From Planctomyces sp. SH-PL14 (GTDB lineage: Bacteria > Planctomycetota > Planctomycetia > Planctomycetales > Planctomycetaceae): a stretch of DNA of 64,000 nucleotides. Every line of letters begins with the position of its first letter. Position 1 is the stretch's first letter. Shown here piece by piece: positions 44,294-54,175 of the stretch. The translations under genes and the position numbers were made by a program. The stretch spans positions 8,369,256 to 8,433,255 of the forward strand of contig NZ_CP011270.1 of NCBI RefSeq assembly GCF_001610835.1, read 5' to 3'. The notes beneath the pieces were generated by a model. It was not told the origin of the DNA and searched no databases. It saw nothing but the letters and a program-made list of their open reading frames with translations.

Positions 44294-47200
44294 CTACCGG
44301 AGATAGACGAACTCTTTGGCGTTGATCAGGGCGTGGCAGAGTTCGGCCCAGACCGCTTCGGAGTCGGGCGATGTGTTGAGATCCGCCGCGGCTGCGGTCA
44401 GGAAGTCGCGGGCGAGGGAGATCTCGGCGTCCGTTGGCAGGCGGGCGTAGGTGGACTCGTACATCGCCTGAATCCGCGACTCGATGGACGCGGAGCCATT
44501 GTCCCGCGACAGGTTCGTGGCCCAGCGACGGGTCTGCTCCTGGATGAGCGGGTTGTTGAGGAGCGCGAGGGCTTGGGCCGGGACGTTGGAGACGCTGCGG
44601 CGGCCGATGCTCGTGTGCGGCGTCGGGAAATCGAACGCCACGAGGAAGGGCTCCTGGAAGTTCCGGCGGATCGAGAGGTACAGCGATCGCCGGCCTTCGC
44701 CATCGACGGGGCCGGATGTGCCGGGACGCCCCCGCCCTTCCAGGAACGACGTCAGGTGAATCGGAGTGCTGGCGCCGTACAGCCGCTCGTCGAGCCGGCC
44801 AGAAATCGCCAGGACGGCGTCGCGGATCGACTCTCCCTCAATCCGCAGGACGTTCATCCGGTGCAGAAGGAGGTTCTGGGGATCGACCTGCTCGATGTGT
44901 GACGCGGTGGCGGGGTTGTTGATGGTCTGCATCCGGAACGTCGCGGAGAGCAGGATCATCCGGTGCAGCTCCTTGAGGGACCAGTTGCGGCGGACGAGCT
45001 CCGTGGCGAGCCAGTCGAGCAGCTCCGGATGGGAAGGCGGCTGCCCCATGTGGCCGAAGTCGTCGACGGTTGGGACGAGACCGCGGCCGAAGGCATGGTG
45101 CCACAGGCGGTTCACGATGACACGAGCCAGGATCGGCGTCTGAGCCGGGTCGACCATCTGCAGGGCCAGCGGCAGCCGACCGCTTCCCGCCTCGGCTGCA
45201 TCGAGGCCGCGGCCGGCAAAGACTTCGAGGAACCGCCGCGGCACGACGTCTCCCGGTTTGCCGGGATTGCCGCGGACGTGGAGCGGTTCGTCTTCGGCGG
45301 AACCATCGAGGAGGCAGGGAGCGAGTTGCGACTCCCGGCGGATCTGGCTGACGAGACGCTGCCGCTCGGCCAGGAACGGCTCGGCGGCTTCCGCGATACG
45401 TGGGCGATCGTCGGTCCACACGAGGCCAAAGAGGGCCGGATGACGGAGCATCCAGTCTGCCAGCCGGAGGTCCGTCTGTTGGCTCCACAGCGACTTGGCG
45501 ACTCGGGCCGCCGCCTCAAGCGTTGCCGGGCGTTCGTTCCGCAGGGCGGTCTTGAGTCGGACCTCGGGCTGCTCGGCTCCCGGCGGGAATGGAGCGGCCG
45601 GTTTGTTCGTTGTCTGCGTCACGCGGCGGACGCCGAAGTCCGCGCCGGCGGGAATGAGGAACTCAAGATGGGCCTTGTGGCCGCGGTACCGAGAAGTGTC
45701 AACGTCGATCCAGTGCCACTTCACGTCCGCGGCGTGTTCCTGGATGAGCCGTCCATGCAGGGGGCCGTTGATCGTGATGTGGGAGTCGACCGACAGATAG
45801 GTGCTGCACCCGCCACGGATCCAGCAGGCGATCCGGTCGGTCTCGATCAGGAAGGACTCCGTCCGGAGCGTCCGTCCGCCGCGCGGCGTTCGTCCGACAG
45901 CTCCTGGCTCGTTCATCACTCCCGGCGCCGTCCGCGTGTCCGCGAAGTCCGGGTCGATGCACGATTCGTCGCGGGCGGGGATCAGCCGCAGGAAGGAAGT
46001 CGCGTCTGTTCCGAGCCAAGTACGGTCTGCATCCCGCGACGGTCCGGCGATCGAGAAGGCGGCGCCGTCGGCGGCGAGGACGCGGATTCCGGGGCCGTCG
46101 TCGGCTGGAGCCGGAGCGAGCGACTTGAGACGCATTGCCAGCGTCGACTCGCGTTCGGCCCCTGCCGCCGGGAGGTCGTCCCATGGGGTCGCTGCACTCA
46201 GCCAAGAGAAGGGACCATTCGCTTCGGCGGGGAGTGACGCCAGATGCTGGCTCCAGGCCCGCACCACCCGCGGGTCAAGCAAACGGGTCTTGGCCTCGGC
46301 TTCGATCCGGGCGTCGTCGAGCGGTGCTCCCTCGGCGCGGCCCTCCTGCTTCAGGATCGCTCGCGCGGCCAGGAGGTACTCATCGAGACGCGCGGTGACT
46401 GGCTCCGCAGCCTCCCGAATCGCGGTTGCAATCGCGGCTCCGCCCCGGCGATCGAGATCCGCCAGCCGGGCCTGGATCGCGAGGTTGTCCCCGAGCGTGT
46501 TGTAGGGGCGCTGGGCGTAGGAGCAGCTCTGGAGGTAGCCGGAGAGAGCGTAGTAGTCCCGCTGGGAGATCGGGTCGAATTTGTGGTCGTGGCACCGCGC
46601 GCACGCGATCGTCAGCCCGAGGAATGTCTTGCCGTAGACGTCGAGCATGTTGTCGAACCGCTCCGCCTCTTCCTTGCGGATGTCGACGGGCGAATGGACC
46701 CACTCGCCGAAGAGCCAGAAGCCGGTCGCGACCAGCGACTCGTTCGAACCGCTCATTCGATCGAACCGGGCGGGGTAGCGTTCGTTTGCCGGATTCGCCG
46801 CAGCCGGGACCGGCAGCAGGTCGCCGGCAACCTGCTCGACGACGAAGCGGTCGTAGGGGACATCCTCGTTCATGGCCCGGATCACGAAGTCGCGATAGGG
46901 CCAGGGGTTCGCCACGTCATAGTCGAACTCGTGACCGCGGGACTCGGCGTAGCGGGCGAGGTCAAGCCAGTGACGTCCCCACCGCTCGCCGAAGTGCGGC
47001 GAGGCGAGAAGCCGGTCGACCACCCGCTCATAGGCATCCGCAGACTGGTCCGACAGGAACGCGTCGATCTCGGCCGGCTTCGGTGGGAGGCCGGTCGCGT
47101 AGTAGCTTGCGCGCCGCAGCCAGGTGCGGCGGTCGGTCTCCGCCGCCGGACGGAGTTCCGCACGGTCGAGTCCCTGGAGAACGAAGCGGTCGATGGGCGT

Positions 47201-47713
47201 CCGGGACCACTCCGGATTCGAGACCGTCGGCGGAACGGGACGGGTCAGCGGTTGAAACGCCCAGTATTGGGACCGCTTGGCAAAGAGCTCGGGCCACGCG
47301 GCGCCGCCGGCCTGTGCCACGTTTCGGTCCTTCGGCCACGGCGCTCCCATCTGGACCCAGGTGGTGAACTTCGCCACCAGTTCATCAGGAAGCTTTCCCG
47401 ACGGTGGCATCTGGTAGCCGGCGGGGTCGTAGTTGAGGGCCTTGAGGAGTTCGCTCTCGTCCGGCTTTCCGGGCACGATGGCGGGACCGGAGTCGCCCCC
47501 TTTGAGGAGCGCGTCCCGCGAGGTGAGGCTCAGGCCCCCCTTCTGCTGGTCTCCGGTGTGGCACTTCCCACAGTGTTCGATCAGCGCGGGACGGATCTCT
47601 TTCTCGAAGAACTCGACCTGCTCCGGAGCGAAGGTCGCCGCTTCGTCTGCGGCTGGCAGGGAACCGCCGCCCAGAAGCGAGGCGAGGGCCAGCAGTCTGA
47701 AACACCACTTCAT
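44294..47713 (-). CDS. PSCyt1/DUF1549/DUF1553 cytochrome-type secreted protein
   Basis: The ATG at 47713 has GGAG 8 nt upstream and gives 1139 residues. A signal peptide (MKWCFRLLALASLLGGGSLP) is followed by the planctomycete cytochrome C domain PSCyt1 with one c-type heme site CGKCH (48-52) and the distal YQMPPSGKLPDE. The DUF1549 domain contains RTPIDRFVLQGLDRAELRP and HFGERWGRHWLDLARYAES. A large middle part is less conserved. The DUF1553 domain has ARVIVNRLWHHAFGRGLVP, LDWLATELVRRNWSLKELHR and the end part LALLNNPLIQEQTRR. Such proteins are very abundant in planctomycetes, usually paired with a DUF1501 gene, and are thought to act in electron transfer linked to breakdown of complex carbohydrates. 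No DUF1501 partner is present here. Confidence 0.93.
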   Translation of the reverse strand: MKWCFRLLALASLLGGGSLPAADEAATFAPEQVEFFEKEIRPALIEHCGKCHTGDQQKGGLSLTSRDALLKGGDSGPAIVPGKPDESELLKALNYDPAGYQMPPSGKLPDELVAKFTTWVQMGAPWPKDRNVAQAGGAAWPELFAKRSQYWAFQPLTRPVPPTVSNPEWSRTPIDRFVLQGLDRAELRPAAETDRRTWLRRASYYATGLPPKPAEIDAFLSDQSADAYERVVDRLLASPHFGERWGRHWLDLARYAESRGHEFDYDVANPWPYRDFVIRAMNEDVPYDRFVVEQVAGDLLPVPAAANPANERYPARFDRMSGSNESLVATGFWLFGEWVHSPVDIRKEEAERFDNMLDVYGKTFLGLTIACARCHDHKFDPISQRDYYALSGYLQSCSYAQRPYNTLGDNLAIQARLADLDRRGGAAIATAIREAAEPVTARLDEYLLAARAILKQEGRAEGAPLDDARIEAEAKTRLLDPRVVRAWSQHLASLPAEANGPFSWLSAATPWDDLPAAGAERESTLAMRLKSLAPAPADDGPGIRVLAADGAAFSIAGPSRDADRTWLGTDATSFLRLIPARDESCIDPDFADTRTAPGVMNEPGAVGRTPRGGRTLRTESFLIETDRIACWIRGGCSTYLSVDSHITINGPLHGRLIQEHAADVKWHWIDVDTSRYRGHKAHLEFLIPAGADFGVRRVTQTTNKPAAPFPPGAEQPEVRLKTALRNERPATLEAAARVAKSLWSQQTDLRLADWMLRHPALFGLVWTDDRPRIAEAAEPFLAERQRLVSQIRRESQLAPCLLDGSAEDEPLHVRGNPGKPGDVVPRRFLEVFAGRGLDAAEAGSGRLPLALQMVDPAQTPILARVIVNRLWHHAFGRGLVPTVDDFGHMGQPPSHPELLDWLATELVRRNWSLKELHRMILLSATFRMQTINNPATASHIEQVDPQNLLLHRMNVLRIEGESIRDAVLAISGRLDERLYGASTPIHLTSFLEGRGRPGTSGPVDGEGRRSLYLSIRRNFQEPFLVAFDFPTPHTSIGRRSVSNVPAQALALLNNPLIQEQTRRWATNLSRDNGSASIESRIQAMYESTYARLPTDAEISLARDFLTAAAADLNTSPDSEAVWAELCHALINAKEFVYLR

Positions 47714-47911
47714 GCACGATCTCCGGAAGAGACCACACATGTTACCCGCCTGATGCGTCGGCTGCGATAGGGCCGGATCGCCATCTCACTCCGCGTGATG
47801 AGCCCACGATCCGCGTCTTCAACGGGGAGCGGCGACTCCGTTCCTGCGAGAGTGAATCGCGGTGGCGTGTTGAGGGCGCCGCCTGGGAGCTCATCTCGCG
47901 GAGCGAGACGG

Positions 47912-48694
47912 CTACATTTTCTGTCGCTTCTTTTCGATCTTCTCGTGGACGCGGGCGAAGTTTTTGAGCCAGCGATCGTAGTCCTGCGTCTTGAACGCGA
48001 AGAACTCCGCCACTTCAGGATGCGGCAGGATCAGGAACTTTTCGTCCTTCACCCCCTGGATGATGCACTCGGCGACGTGCTCCGGGGTGACGGCGCTCAT
48101 TTGCAGGAACTGGTGGATCGGGTCGGAGAGGTCGAGGAACGGTGTTGCCACGCCGGCGGGGCAGACGCAGGAGACCTTGATCCCCTTTTTCTGGTAGTGG
48201 ACTGAGAGCCACTCGGCGAGGGCGACGGCGCCGTGCTTGGTGACCGAGTAGGGAGCGGAGCCGATCTCGGTGAGGACTCCCGCGGCGGAGGCGACGTTGA
48301 TGAGGTAGCCGGAGCCGCGCTGGACCATGGCGGGAAGGAGGGCCCGGCTGGCGTAGACGTGGGCCATCACGTTGACGTTCCAGAGCCGGGTCCAGTCGGG
48401 ATCGAGGACGTCGACTCCCCCTTTGACGGTGATCCCAGCGTTGGAGATGAAGATGTCGACGGGGCCGAGCGCGTCTTCAGCCTGGCGGATGAGGGACTGG
48501 ATGTCCGATTCGTTGCTGACATCGGCGGGGACGGCGAGGCCTCCGACGTCGGTAGCGCAGGCTTCAGTGGCGGAGGGGTCGAGGTCGGAGACGACGATTC
48601 CGCGGACCTGTTCGGCGTGGATGCGGCGGCAGAGGGCGCGTCCGATTCCGCCTGCTGCGCCGGTGACGACGACGACCTTGTCTTTCCAGTCCAT
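47912..48694 (-). CDS. SDR-family oxidoreductase
   Basis: From the ATG at 48694 it has 260 residues, typical of classical short-chain dehydrogenases. The cofactor motif is TGAAGGIG (11-18), followed by an acidic residue in VSDLDPS that favours NAD(H). The active site shows ISNAG, INVASAAG and the YxxxK motif in YSVTKHG. The substrate is unknown. The C-terminal 40 residues are rich in Lys and aromatic residues. Upstream frames up to 48754 are open but have no convincing start. Repeat copy 9 lies about 85 bp upstream of its start. Confidence 0.9.
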   Translation of the reverse strand: MDWKDKVVVVTGAAGGIGRALCRRIHAEQVRGIVVSDLDPSATEACATDVGGLAVPADVSNESDIQSLIRQAEDALGPVDIFISNAGITVKGGVDVLDPDWTRLWNVNVMAHVYASRALLPAMVQRGSGYLINVASAAGVLTEIGSAPYSVTKHGAVALAEWLSVHYQKKGIKVSCVCPAGVATPFLDLSDPIHQFLQMSAVTPEHVAECIIQGVKDEKFLILPHPEVAEFFAFKTQDYDRWLKNFARVHEKIEKKRQKM

Positions 48695-48777
48695 TTGGTT
48701 TGCTCGCTTCCCAGTCCGTTGCCAGAAGTCGGACTCTACAGCGGTGCATACCACGTTGGAACCGCAAGCGCCACTTC

Positions 48778-49111
48778 ACCGGGTCCAGGGGCACCCTGGT
48801 GGGGGATGCAAGGGGGCAACGCCCTCTTGCCCGCCGGAGGCCTCTCGTCGAGAGATATCTGAAGGAGTGAGTATCCAGGCGCGGACGGCGTGCCGGATGC
48901 CCCCTTACCTAAGAGGCGAGGAGTCCAAAGCGAGCGGTCTGGGGTGAGGGAGTTCTCAACGCCTGTCCCACAAAGGGGATGTCCGTTGCGTGCCACGGTT
49001 CCTCATGGAAGTGCCTCCGACGGCAAGGGGGTGAGACCCCCTTGACCCCAGCGGCCGTCGCACAATGGGCTTGAGCTAACGAGTCGTGCCGGCAAGGACG
49101 TGGTTTGAAAA
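48778..49111 (-). repeat. 330-bp intergenic element, copy 9 (full length, reverse)
   Basis: The left end, read as AACCACGTCCTTGCCGGC then TAGCTCAAGCCC, faces the stop of the DUF1598 gene with a terminator between. The right hairpin arms are GCAAGAGGGC/GCCCCCTTGC, and the right end is CCAGGGTGCCCCTGG. The core stem is degraded (CCGTCC/GGATAC). Confidence 0.9.
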
Positions 49112-49146
49112 CGAAAACGGGGAAGGCCGGCATCGGCCATCCCCGT
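49112..49146 (-). terminator. Intrinsic terminator of the DUF1598 gene
   Basis: A nested hairpin with outer arms ACGGGGA/TCCCCGT and inner arms GGCCG/CGGCC around a GCAT loop is followed on the minus strand by TTTTCGTTTTC. It lies between the gene stop and repeat copy 9. Confidence 0.8.
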
Positions 49147-49171
49147 CGAATGTTCTCTTCTGAGAGCGAAC

Positions 49172-50917
49172 TTACTTCGCGTCCCACCACCAGCGACCTT
49201 CCGGCAGCTCGGACGGACGAGCCGTCGTCGCCACACCGCTCAGAGCCGCGCTCTCCTTCTGGCCGGCCGCTTCCATCGCCGAGGCGACATCAACCCGGAC
49301 CCCGCCGGCGACCTGGACGACCACGTCCTTGCCGTTCATGACCCGGTGATTCACGACGGTGTCGACTTCTTTCGGCGTGCCGAAGCGAGCGGTCTGGTAC
49401 GCCCCGCCAGGAGCGAACACACCACGGTCCCAGCCGATCCGGCCGTCAACGTCTTCCCGCTCAATGAGAGCGGCCGTCAGGGCCAGATCGAAAACACCTT
49501 CCAGGTCCGCGAAAACATGCTCACGCTGAGCCAGGTCGGCGAAGTGTTCCGTGAAGTTCTTGGCGAACTGCTGGTTGACCGGTTCGGCCTTGCCGGTCTG
49601 GACCCGCTTGCCGGTCTCGGTCAGGAACTGATTCTCCGACTGGCAGCGGACCGATGTCCCACGGATCTCGAACGCGCTGTGGTCCGGGCTGTGGAGGACT
49701 TCGTCCGACTTGATCGAGAGCCACCACCGGAGAGCGTCGAGGCTCCCGGCCGCAGCGGCCGGGTTCTTGCGGAGCAGCTCGAAGTAGTCGGGAACGTTCG
49801 AGCCCCCTTCCACCTTGCCGATTCCGATCAGCTTCATTTCATAGTCGGCTTCCAGGATCACGCGGGCGACGCGGGAGTCCTGCGGGACACCGTAGATCGA
49901 GATGTCCTGGCGGCCGAGGGTCTGGCCGATCTTCTGCGCCCAGCCCCGGACCTGCGACGGCTCGAGCGGTCCCTTGGCCTGCGAGGCTTCGACGAACGAT
50001 TTGACTTCCTTGAGCTTGTCCGCCTTGGGGTCGATCGAGCATCCGAAGATGTTCTGGCCCCCTTCGGAGAACGTCCGCAGGACGGTCACGAGGTCGTCGA
50101 GCTGGAGGGTCGGCTTGCCACTTCCGGTCCCGACCGGCATTCCGCTTTCGTTGTACCGCCAGCCTTCGGCCGGACCGGCGAGGACGACTTCACCCGCTTC
50201 CGGGTAGACGAAGACGTACTGAATTTCGGAGAGACCGGCGAGCTGCCGCATCGATTCGACGACCGGCTCACCCGCTTCGATCGACCGGGCGACTTCCTTC
50301 TCGAGACGGGTCAGCGAGACCATCCGCAGCTTCGAGACGGCGGCGATGTCCGGATTGAGGTCCGCTTCACGGGCGCGGATGCCGAGGGCTTCGAGACGGC
50401 CGCTCTTCTCTTCGCGGCTGACGCGGCTCAGGATCCCCTGGGGATCGACCCGCACCCCGCTTTCGAACGACGAGATCGTGCCGGTGCCGGGCTCATCCGC
50501 GTCCCAGGGGCCGGTCACGCCGCCGGTTTCCTGCTGAATCAGGTCCATCAGGGGCTGGAAGTTCGCGCCGAAGCCCCCCTTGAGCGAGTCCTGCTGGGCG
50601 GCCTGTCCTTCGGTGGCGACGCGGGCCGGTCCCGACGTGTAGCGGCTGGCACTCCGGACGGCGCCGAACGTGTCGCCGAGGGCGAGCTGCGTTTCAGCGA
50701 CTTCGCGGATCAGGGCGTTCCGCTGGGCCGGATCCTTGGCGGACTCGGCCGCATTCAGGGCCGACCCGAACTCGCCGGCGGCGATGAAACCGCGGACGCG
50801 GGCCGCCAGGTTCATTTCCGCTCCGGAAGCCGGCGTGAGTCCCGCACAAAGGACCATGGAGAGCGACGTTCCCACAAACGCACGCTGCAGCAGGCGGCTC
50901 CAGGGATTCTTCGGCAT
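49172..50917 (-). CDS. DUF1598-domain secreted protein
   Basis: From the ATG at 50917 (GGAG 7 nt upstream) it has 581 residues. The N-terminus MPKNPWSRLLQRAFVGTSLS followed by a hydrophobic stretch is a signal peptide ending near AEMNL. Residues of about 35-110 contain a helical segment rich in Ala and Gln. The main DUF1598 part includes LRMVSLTRLEKEVARSIEAG, LAGLSEIQYVFVYPEAGEVV, DISIYGVPQDSRVARVILE and MKLIGIGKVEGGSNVPDYFE. The domain is largely planctomycete-specific and of unknown function. It faces divergently the DUF11 gene, with a 612-bp gap. Confidence 0.85.
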   Translation of the reverse strand: MPKNPWSRLLQRAFVGTSLSMVLCAGLTPASGAEMNLAARVRGFIAAGEFGSALNAAESAKDPAQRNALIREVAETQLALGDTFGAVRSASRYTSGPARVATEGQAAQQDSLKGGFGANFQPLMDLIQQETGGVTGPWDADEPGTGTISSFESGVRVDPQGILSRVSREEKSGRLEALGIRAREADLNPDIAAVSKLRMVSLTRLEKEVARSIEAGEPVVESMRQLAGLSEIQYVFVYPEAGEVVLAGPAEGWRYNESGMPVGTGSGKPTLQLDDLVTVLRTFSEGGQNIFGCSIDPKADKLKEVKSFVEASQAKGPLEPSQVRGWAQKIGQTLGRQDISIYGVPQDSRVARVILEADYEMKLIGIGKVEGGSNVPDYFELLRKNPAAAAGSLDALRWWLSIKSDEVLHSPDHSAFEIRGTSVRCQSENQFLTETGKRVQTGKAEPVNQQFAKNFTEHFADLAQREHVFADLEGVFDLALTAALIEREDVDGRIGWDRGVFAPGGAYQTARFGTPKEVDTVVNHRVMNGKDVVVQVAGGVRVDVASAMEAAGQKESAALSGVATTARPSELPEGRWWWDAK

Positions 50918-51529
50918 GGGGATCTCCGGCGAAGGGCGCAACAGGGACAACAGTCAAGAATGGCAGGACAGGCAATGCGCGCAGACCACGGAACGGAGGC
51001 GCACAGCATAAGCATCGTCGGGTCGACTCCCCGTTTGCAAGCACTTTCTCTCAATTCACCCGGTGGGGCCGACGTTTCGGGGTCCGCGTCGTAAGAACGT
51101 GCATACCCCTCAAATGCGACGAGGGGAGAGTCGCGCGGATCGTCCGGAATCGAGCGGATGCACGCGACACGCGGGCCGTAATCCGCAACCGCCCCGAGGC
51201 CGTTCGGGGTCAAGAGGCCGGCCCCTCGTCGCTCGTGGGACACGCTCCGGCGGATTCAGCGGCCTGCCTGGAGAAATTCCGGCGAAACCGACGGCTCCCG
51301 TTGCCGCGAAGATGGAAAAACCGAAATAAACGGCAAAGTTTCCCCCGTTTGCCCGATTCGCATCAACTCTGCAGTCGGAGCAACCGATACCGAGAAACGG
51401 TGAGTTCTCTTTCGACGGTCGCAGCCGTGCCGCGGTTCGCCTGACCTGAGTTCGTTCGCCCGAAGGTCCGCCTTCTCCCTGCCCGCACCTGAAGTTGGCA
51501 GCGGACCCACGTATTGACAGGAGTCAGCC
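50918..51529. other. Divergent promoter region of about 610 bp
   Basis: This gap lies between the DUF1598 gene and the DUF11 gene, both for secreted proteins. No gene with a start and ribosome site is seen, and no repeat of the families listed here was found. It probably holds two divergent promoters. Confidence 0.5.
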
Positions 51530-54022
51530 ATGCGAAGGATTGCCTGGGTTGTTGCAGTGTTTGGAGCGGCGGGCGCGGCGGGGCTGGCAGCTCGCACCGG
51601 AGTCGCCGCCGAACCGGCCGGCCGGACCCGGCTGACCCAGGCCCCGAAGACGGCGGCCCCCACCGACACAACGGACCGCGCCAAGACCCGCGGCCTGAAG
51701 AACTACGCCGACGAACTCTTCGGAGAAGAAGAGGAAGAAGCGGCTGTCTCCACGAAGCCGGCCGCCCCGGCCTCGACCGCCGCCGCCAAAACGCCGGCCA
51801 GCAAGTCCCCTCTTGCCAGCCCGAACGGCCCCTCGAAGGGAATGGTCACCAAGACCGCGCCTCCCGCCGCCGCGCCGAAGACCGCCGCCTCCAAAGAGGA
51901 GTCGAAGGACGCCTTCGACCGCAAGGATGACCTCGACGCCGAGTTCGTCCGGATGCTGAACGCCTCCGCCGGCTCGGAAGCGAAACTCTCCTCCAAGGCC
52001 ACCTCCCGCCCGAGCGACGCGGCGCTCAGGTCCATGGGCTCGAAAGTGGAGCCCGCCGTCGCGGACTCCGCCGAAAAGAACCTCTCGCTCGATACGGATG
52101 TCGAAGCCTTCGCAGGGGGCAAGGGGATCCAGCAGGTTGCCGGTGAGTCGGCCGCCTACCCGGCCCGCACCGCTGCTCCGGCTTCGCCGCCTTCGGCCGC
52201 TCCGTGGGCCCGTAACCGGCCGGTGGAAACCGAAACGGTTGCCGCTCCGGCTGCCCCGCCGGCCCGTGCCGCTTCGAAGTACACCCGTCTGAGCCCCGCC
52301 GCGGCGGAAGAGTCGAGCCAGCCGGAGACCACGGCCGCCGCGACGCCGACCGCACCGGGTCCCCGCTCCTCGTTCATCCCTTCGCGGAAGCCCATCGCCG
52401 CCACGCCGGCCACGACCGCCGCCGCCACCTCGTCGAAGCTGACGACGCCGATCGACATCGATCCGCCGGCCGCCACCGCTTCGCCGACAACGCCGAGCGG
52501 CTTCCCGCAGAAGAAGTCGACGGTCTCGTTCAGCAAGTCCGGCGGACTCCCGGAAACGACCCGCCCCGCGGCGGAATCGCGTCCGGCCTTCGCCCCGCGG
52601 ACGGTGGCGGAACACCGTCCCTCGGAGCCGGCCCTTCGTCCGGCGACCTCGCATTCGACCGCGGCCCAGGGCGCCCCCAACGTCACCACAACCTGGCGGG
52701 CGACCGGCGCGATCAACATCGGCCAGGAGTGCACGTGTGAGCTCGTCGTCAAGAACGACGGGACCGCCGCCGCCTCGGGCCTTGAGATCGAAGCGACCTT
52801 CCCCAAGAACGTCCGCCTCGTCAGCGCCGAGCCGAAGCCGAGCTCGCAGACCGGCTTCCTTGGCTGGAAGATGGACTCCCTCGCCGCCGGCGAAGAGCGG
52901 ATCATCGCCGTCAAGCTGGTCCCCCTCCAGCGGGGCCAGATCGAGACCGACGCCCGCGTCCGGTTCTCCGGCACCGCCAAGAACGCCTTTACGGTCGCCG
53001 AGCCGCTCCTTGCGATCAAGGTCGAAGGACCGAAGCAGGTCATGATCGGCGAGCCCGCCCCGCACACGGTCCTCGTCACCAACCCGGGGACCGGCATCGC
53101 GACGAACGTCAAGATTGAAGCGGTCATCCCCGAAGGCCTCGAGCACGTCCGCGGCGGACGGCTGGTGATGGACCTCGGTTCGCTCAACCCGGGCGAAACC
53201 CGCAACGTCCGGCTCGCCTGTGCGGCGATCGCCGGCGGCCAGCACAAGCTGCAGGTCCGGGCCATCGCGGACGCCGACCTGGCGGAGTCCGCCTCGTCGG
53301 AAGTCGCCGTCATCGCCCCGCAGCTCAAAACCGCCATCGACGGCCCCGGCCTGCGGTACCTCGGCCGCCAGGGGGCGTTCTCGGTCTCCGTCCAGAACAG
53401 CGGTTCAGTGGCGACGGACAACGTCCGCGTCATGCACAAGATTCCCGAAGGGTTCGACTTCGTCTCCGCCGGCCGCGGGGCGACCTACGATCCGAACAAC
53501 CGCCTCGTGAACTGGTTCGTCGGCCATCTCGACCAGGGACAGAAGTCCGACCTGGAAGTGACGCTCGTCGCCAGCAAGGCGGGTGAGCACACGCACTTCG
53601 TCCGGGCGACGTCCGACGCCGGGGCGGTGAGCGATGCCCAGTTCCGGGCCCGTGTCGAAGGCTCTCCGGCCCTCGTCCTCAGCATCCGCGACCTCGACGA
53701 TCCGGTCGAAGTCGGTGTGGAAGCGGCCTACGAGATCAAGATCAAGAACGAAGGCTCCGCCGGTGCGACGAACGTCGGCCTTTCGCTGGAACTGCCGGAG
53801 GGGCTTACCCTCCTCAGTGCCAACGGACCGACCAAGCACGCCACCGAGAAGCACTCGATCGTCTTCGCCCCCGTGGGCGACGTCGGCCCGGGCCAGACCT
53901 GTACCTTCCTGGTGAAGGTCAAGGGGCAGGGATCCGGCAGCGTCCGGGTCCGGTCCCGCCTGACGAGCGACTCGATCTCGGAACCGATCGTCGCCGACGA
54001 GCTGACGAAGTTCTACGAGTGA
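51530..54022 (+). CDS. Secreted DUF11/CARDB-type repeat protein
   Basis: The ATG at 51530 has AGGAG a short distance upstream. The 830-residue protein starts with a signal peptide (MRRIAWVVAVFGAAGAAGLA). About 360 residues of Ala/Pro/Ser/Lys-rich low-complexity sequence follow, with few ordered parts. Roughly residues 385-825 hold tandem Ig-like beta-sandwich repeats of the DUF11 type: GQECTCELVVKNDGTAAASG, PHTVLVTNPGTGIATNV, FSVSVQNSGSVATDNVRVMH and YEIKIKNEGSAGATNVGLSL. Each is followed by a phrase such as PEGLEHVRGG or PEGFDFVSAG. Such proteins are often part of the planctomycete cell surface or exported matrix. Partner unknown. Confidence 0.88.
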   Translation: MRRIAWVVAVFGAAGAAGLAARTGVAAEPAGRTRLTQAPKTAAPTDTTDRAKTRGLKNYADELFGEEEEEAAVSTKPAAPASTAAAKTPASKSPLASPNGPSKGMVTKTAPPAAAPKTAASKEESKDAFDRKDDLDAEFVRMLNASAGSEAKLSSKATSRPSDAALRSMGSKVEPAVADSAEKNLSLDTDVEAFAGGKGIQQVAGESAAYPARTAAPASPPSAAPWARNRPVETETVAAPAAPPARAASKYTRLSPAAAEESSQPETTAAATPTAPGPRSSFIPSRKPIAATPATTAAATSSKLTTPIDIDPPAATASPTTPSGFPQKKSTVSFSKSGGLPETTRPAAESRPAFAPRTVAEHRPSEPALRPATSHSTAAQGAPNVTTTWRATGAINIGQECTCELVVKNDGTAAASGLEIEATFPKNVRLVSAEPKPSSQTGFLGWKMDSLAAGEERIIAVKLVPLQRGQIETDARVRFSGTAKNAFTVAEPLLAIKVEGPKQVMIGEPAPHTVLVTNPGTGIATNVKIEAVIPEGLEHVRGGRLVMDLGSLNPGETRNVRLACAAIAGGQHKLQVRAIADADLAESASSEVAVIAPQLKTAIDGPGLRYLGRQGAFSVSVQNSGSVATDNVRVMHKIPEGFDFVSAGRGATYDPNNRLVNWFVGHLDQGQKSDLEVTLVASKAGEHTHFVRATSDAGAVSDAQFRARVEGSPALVLSIRDLDDPVEVGVEAAYEIKIKNEGSAGATNVGLSLELPEGLTLLSANGPTKHATEKHSIVFAPVGDVGPGQTCTFLVKVKGQGSGSVRVRSRLTSDSISEPIVADELTKFYE

Positions 54023-54047
54023 TCGCGGATCTCCGCACAGCTCACCG

Positions 54048-54079
54048 AACCGCAGGGTTTTCACCCTGCGGTTTTTTTG
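54048..54079 (+). terminator. Intrinsic terminator of the DUF11 gene
   Basis: An AACCGCAGGG/CCCTGCGGTT stem with a TTTTCA loop is followed by seven T residues. It lies about 25 nt after the stop codon. Confidence 0.95.
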
Positions 54080-54175
54080 TTGGCGGGGCAAGAGTTGCGG
54101 GCCGTTCCTCTTCGGTCCTGCGATCCGGTTATACTCGGCGGTTGTTCCAAACCGCTGTCGCCGCGCCCGCCGCTC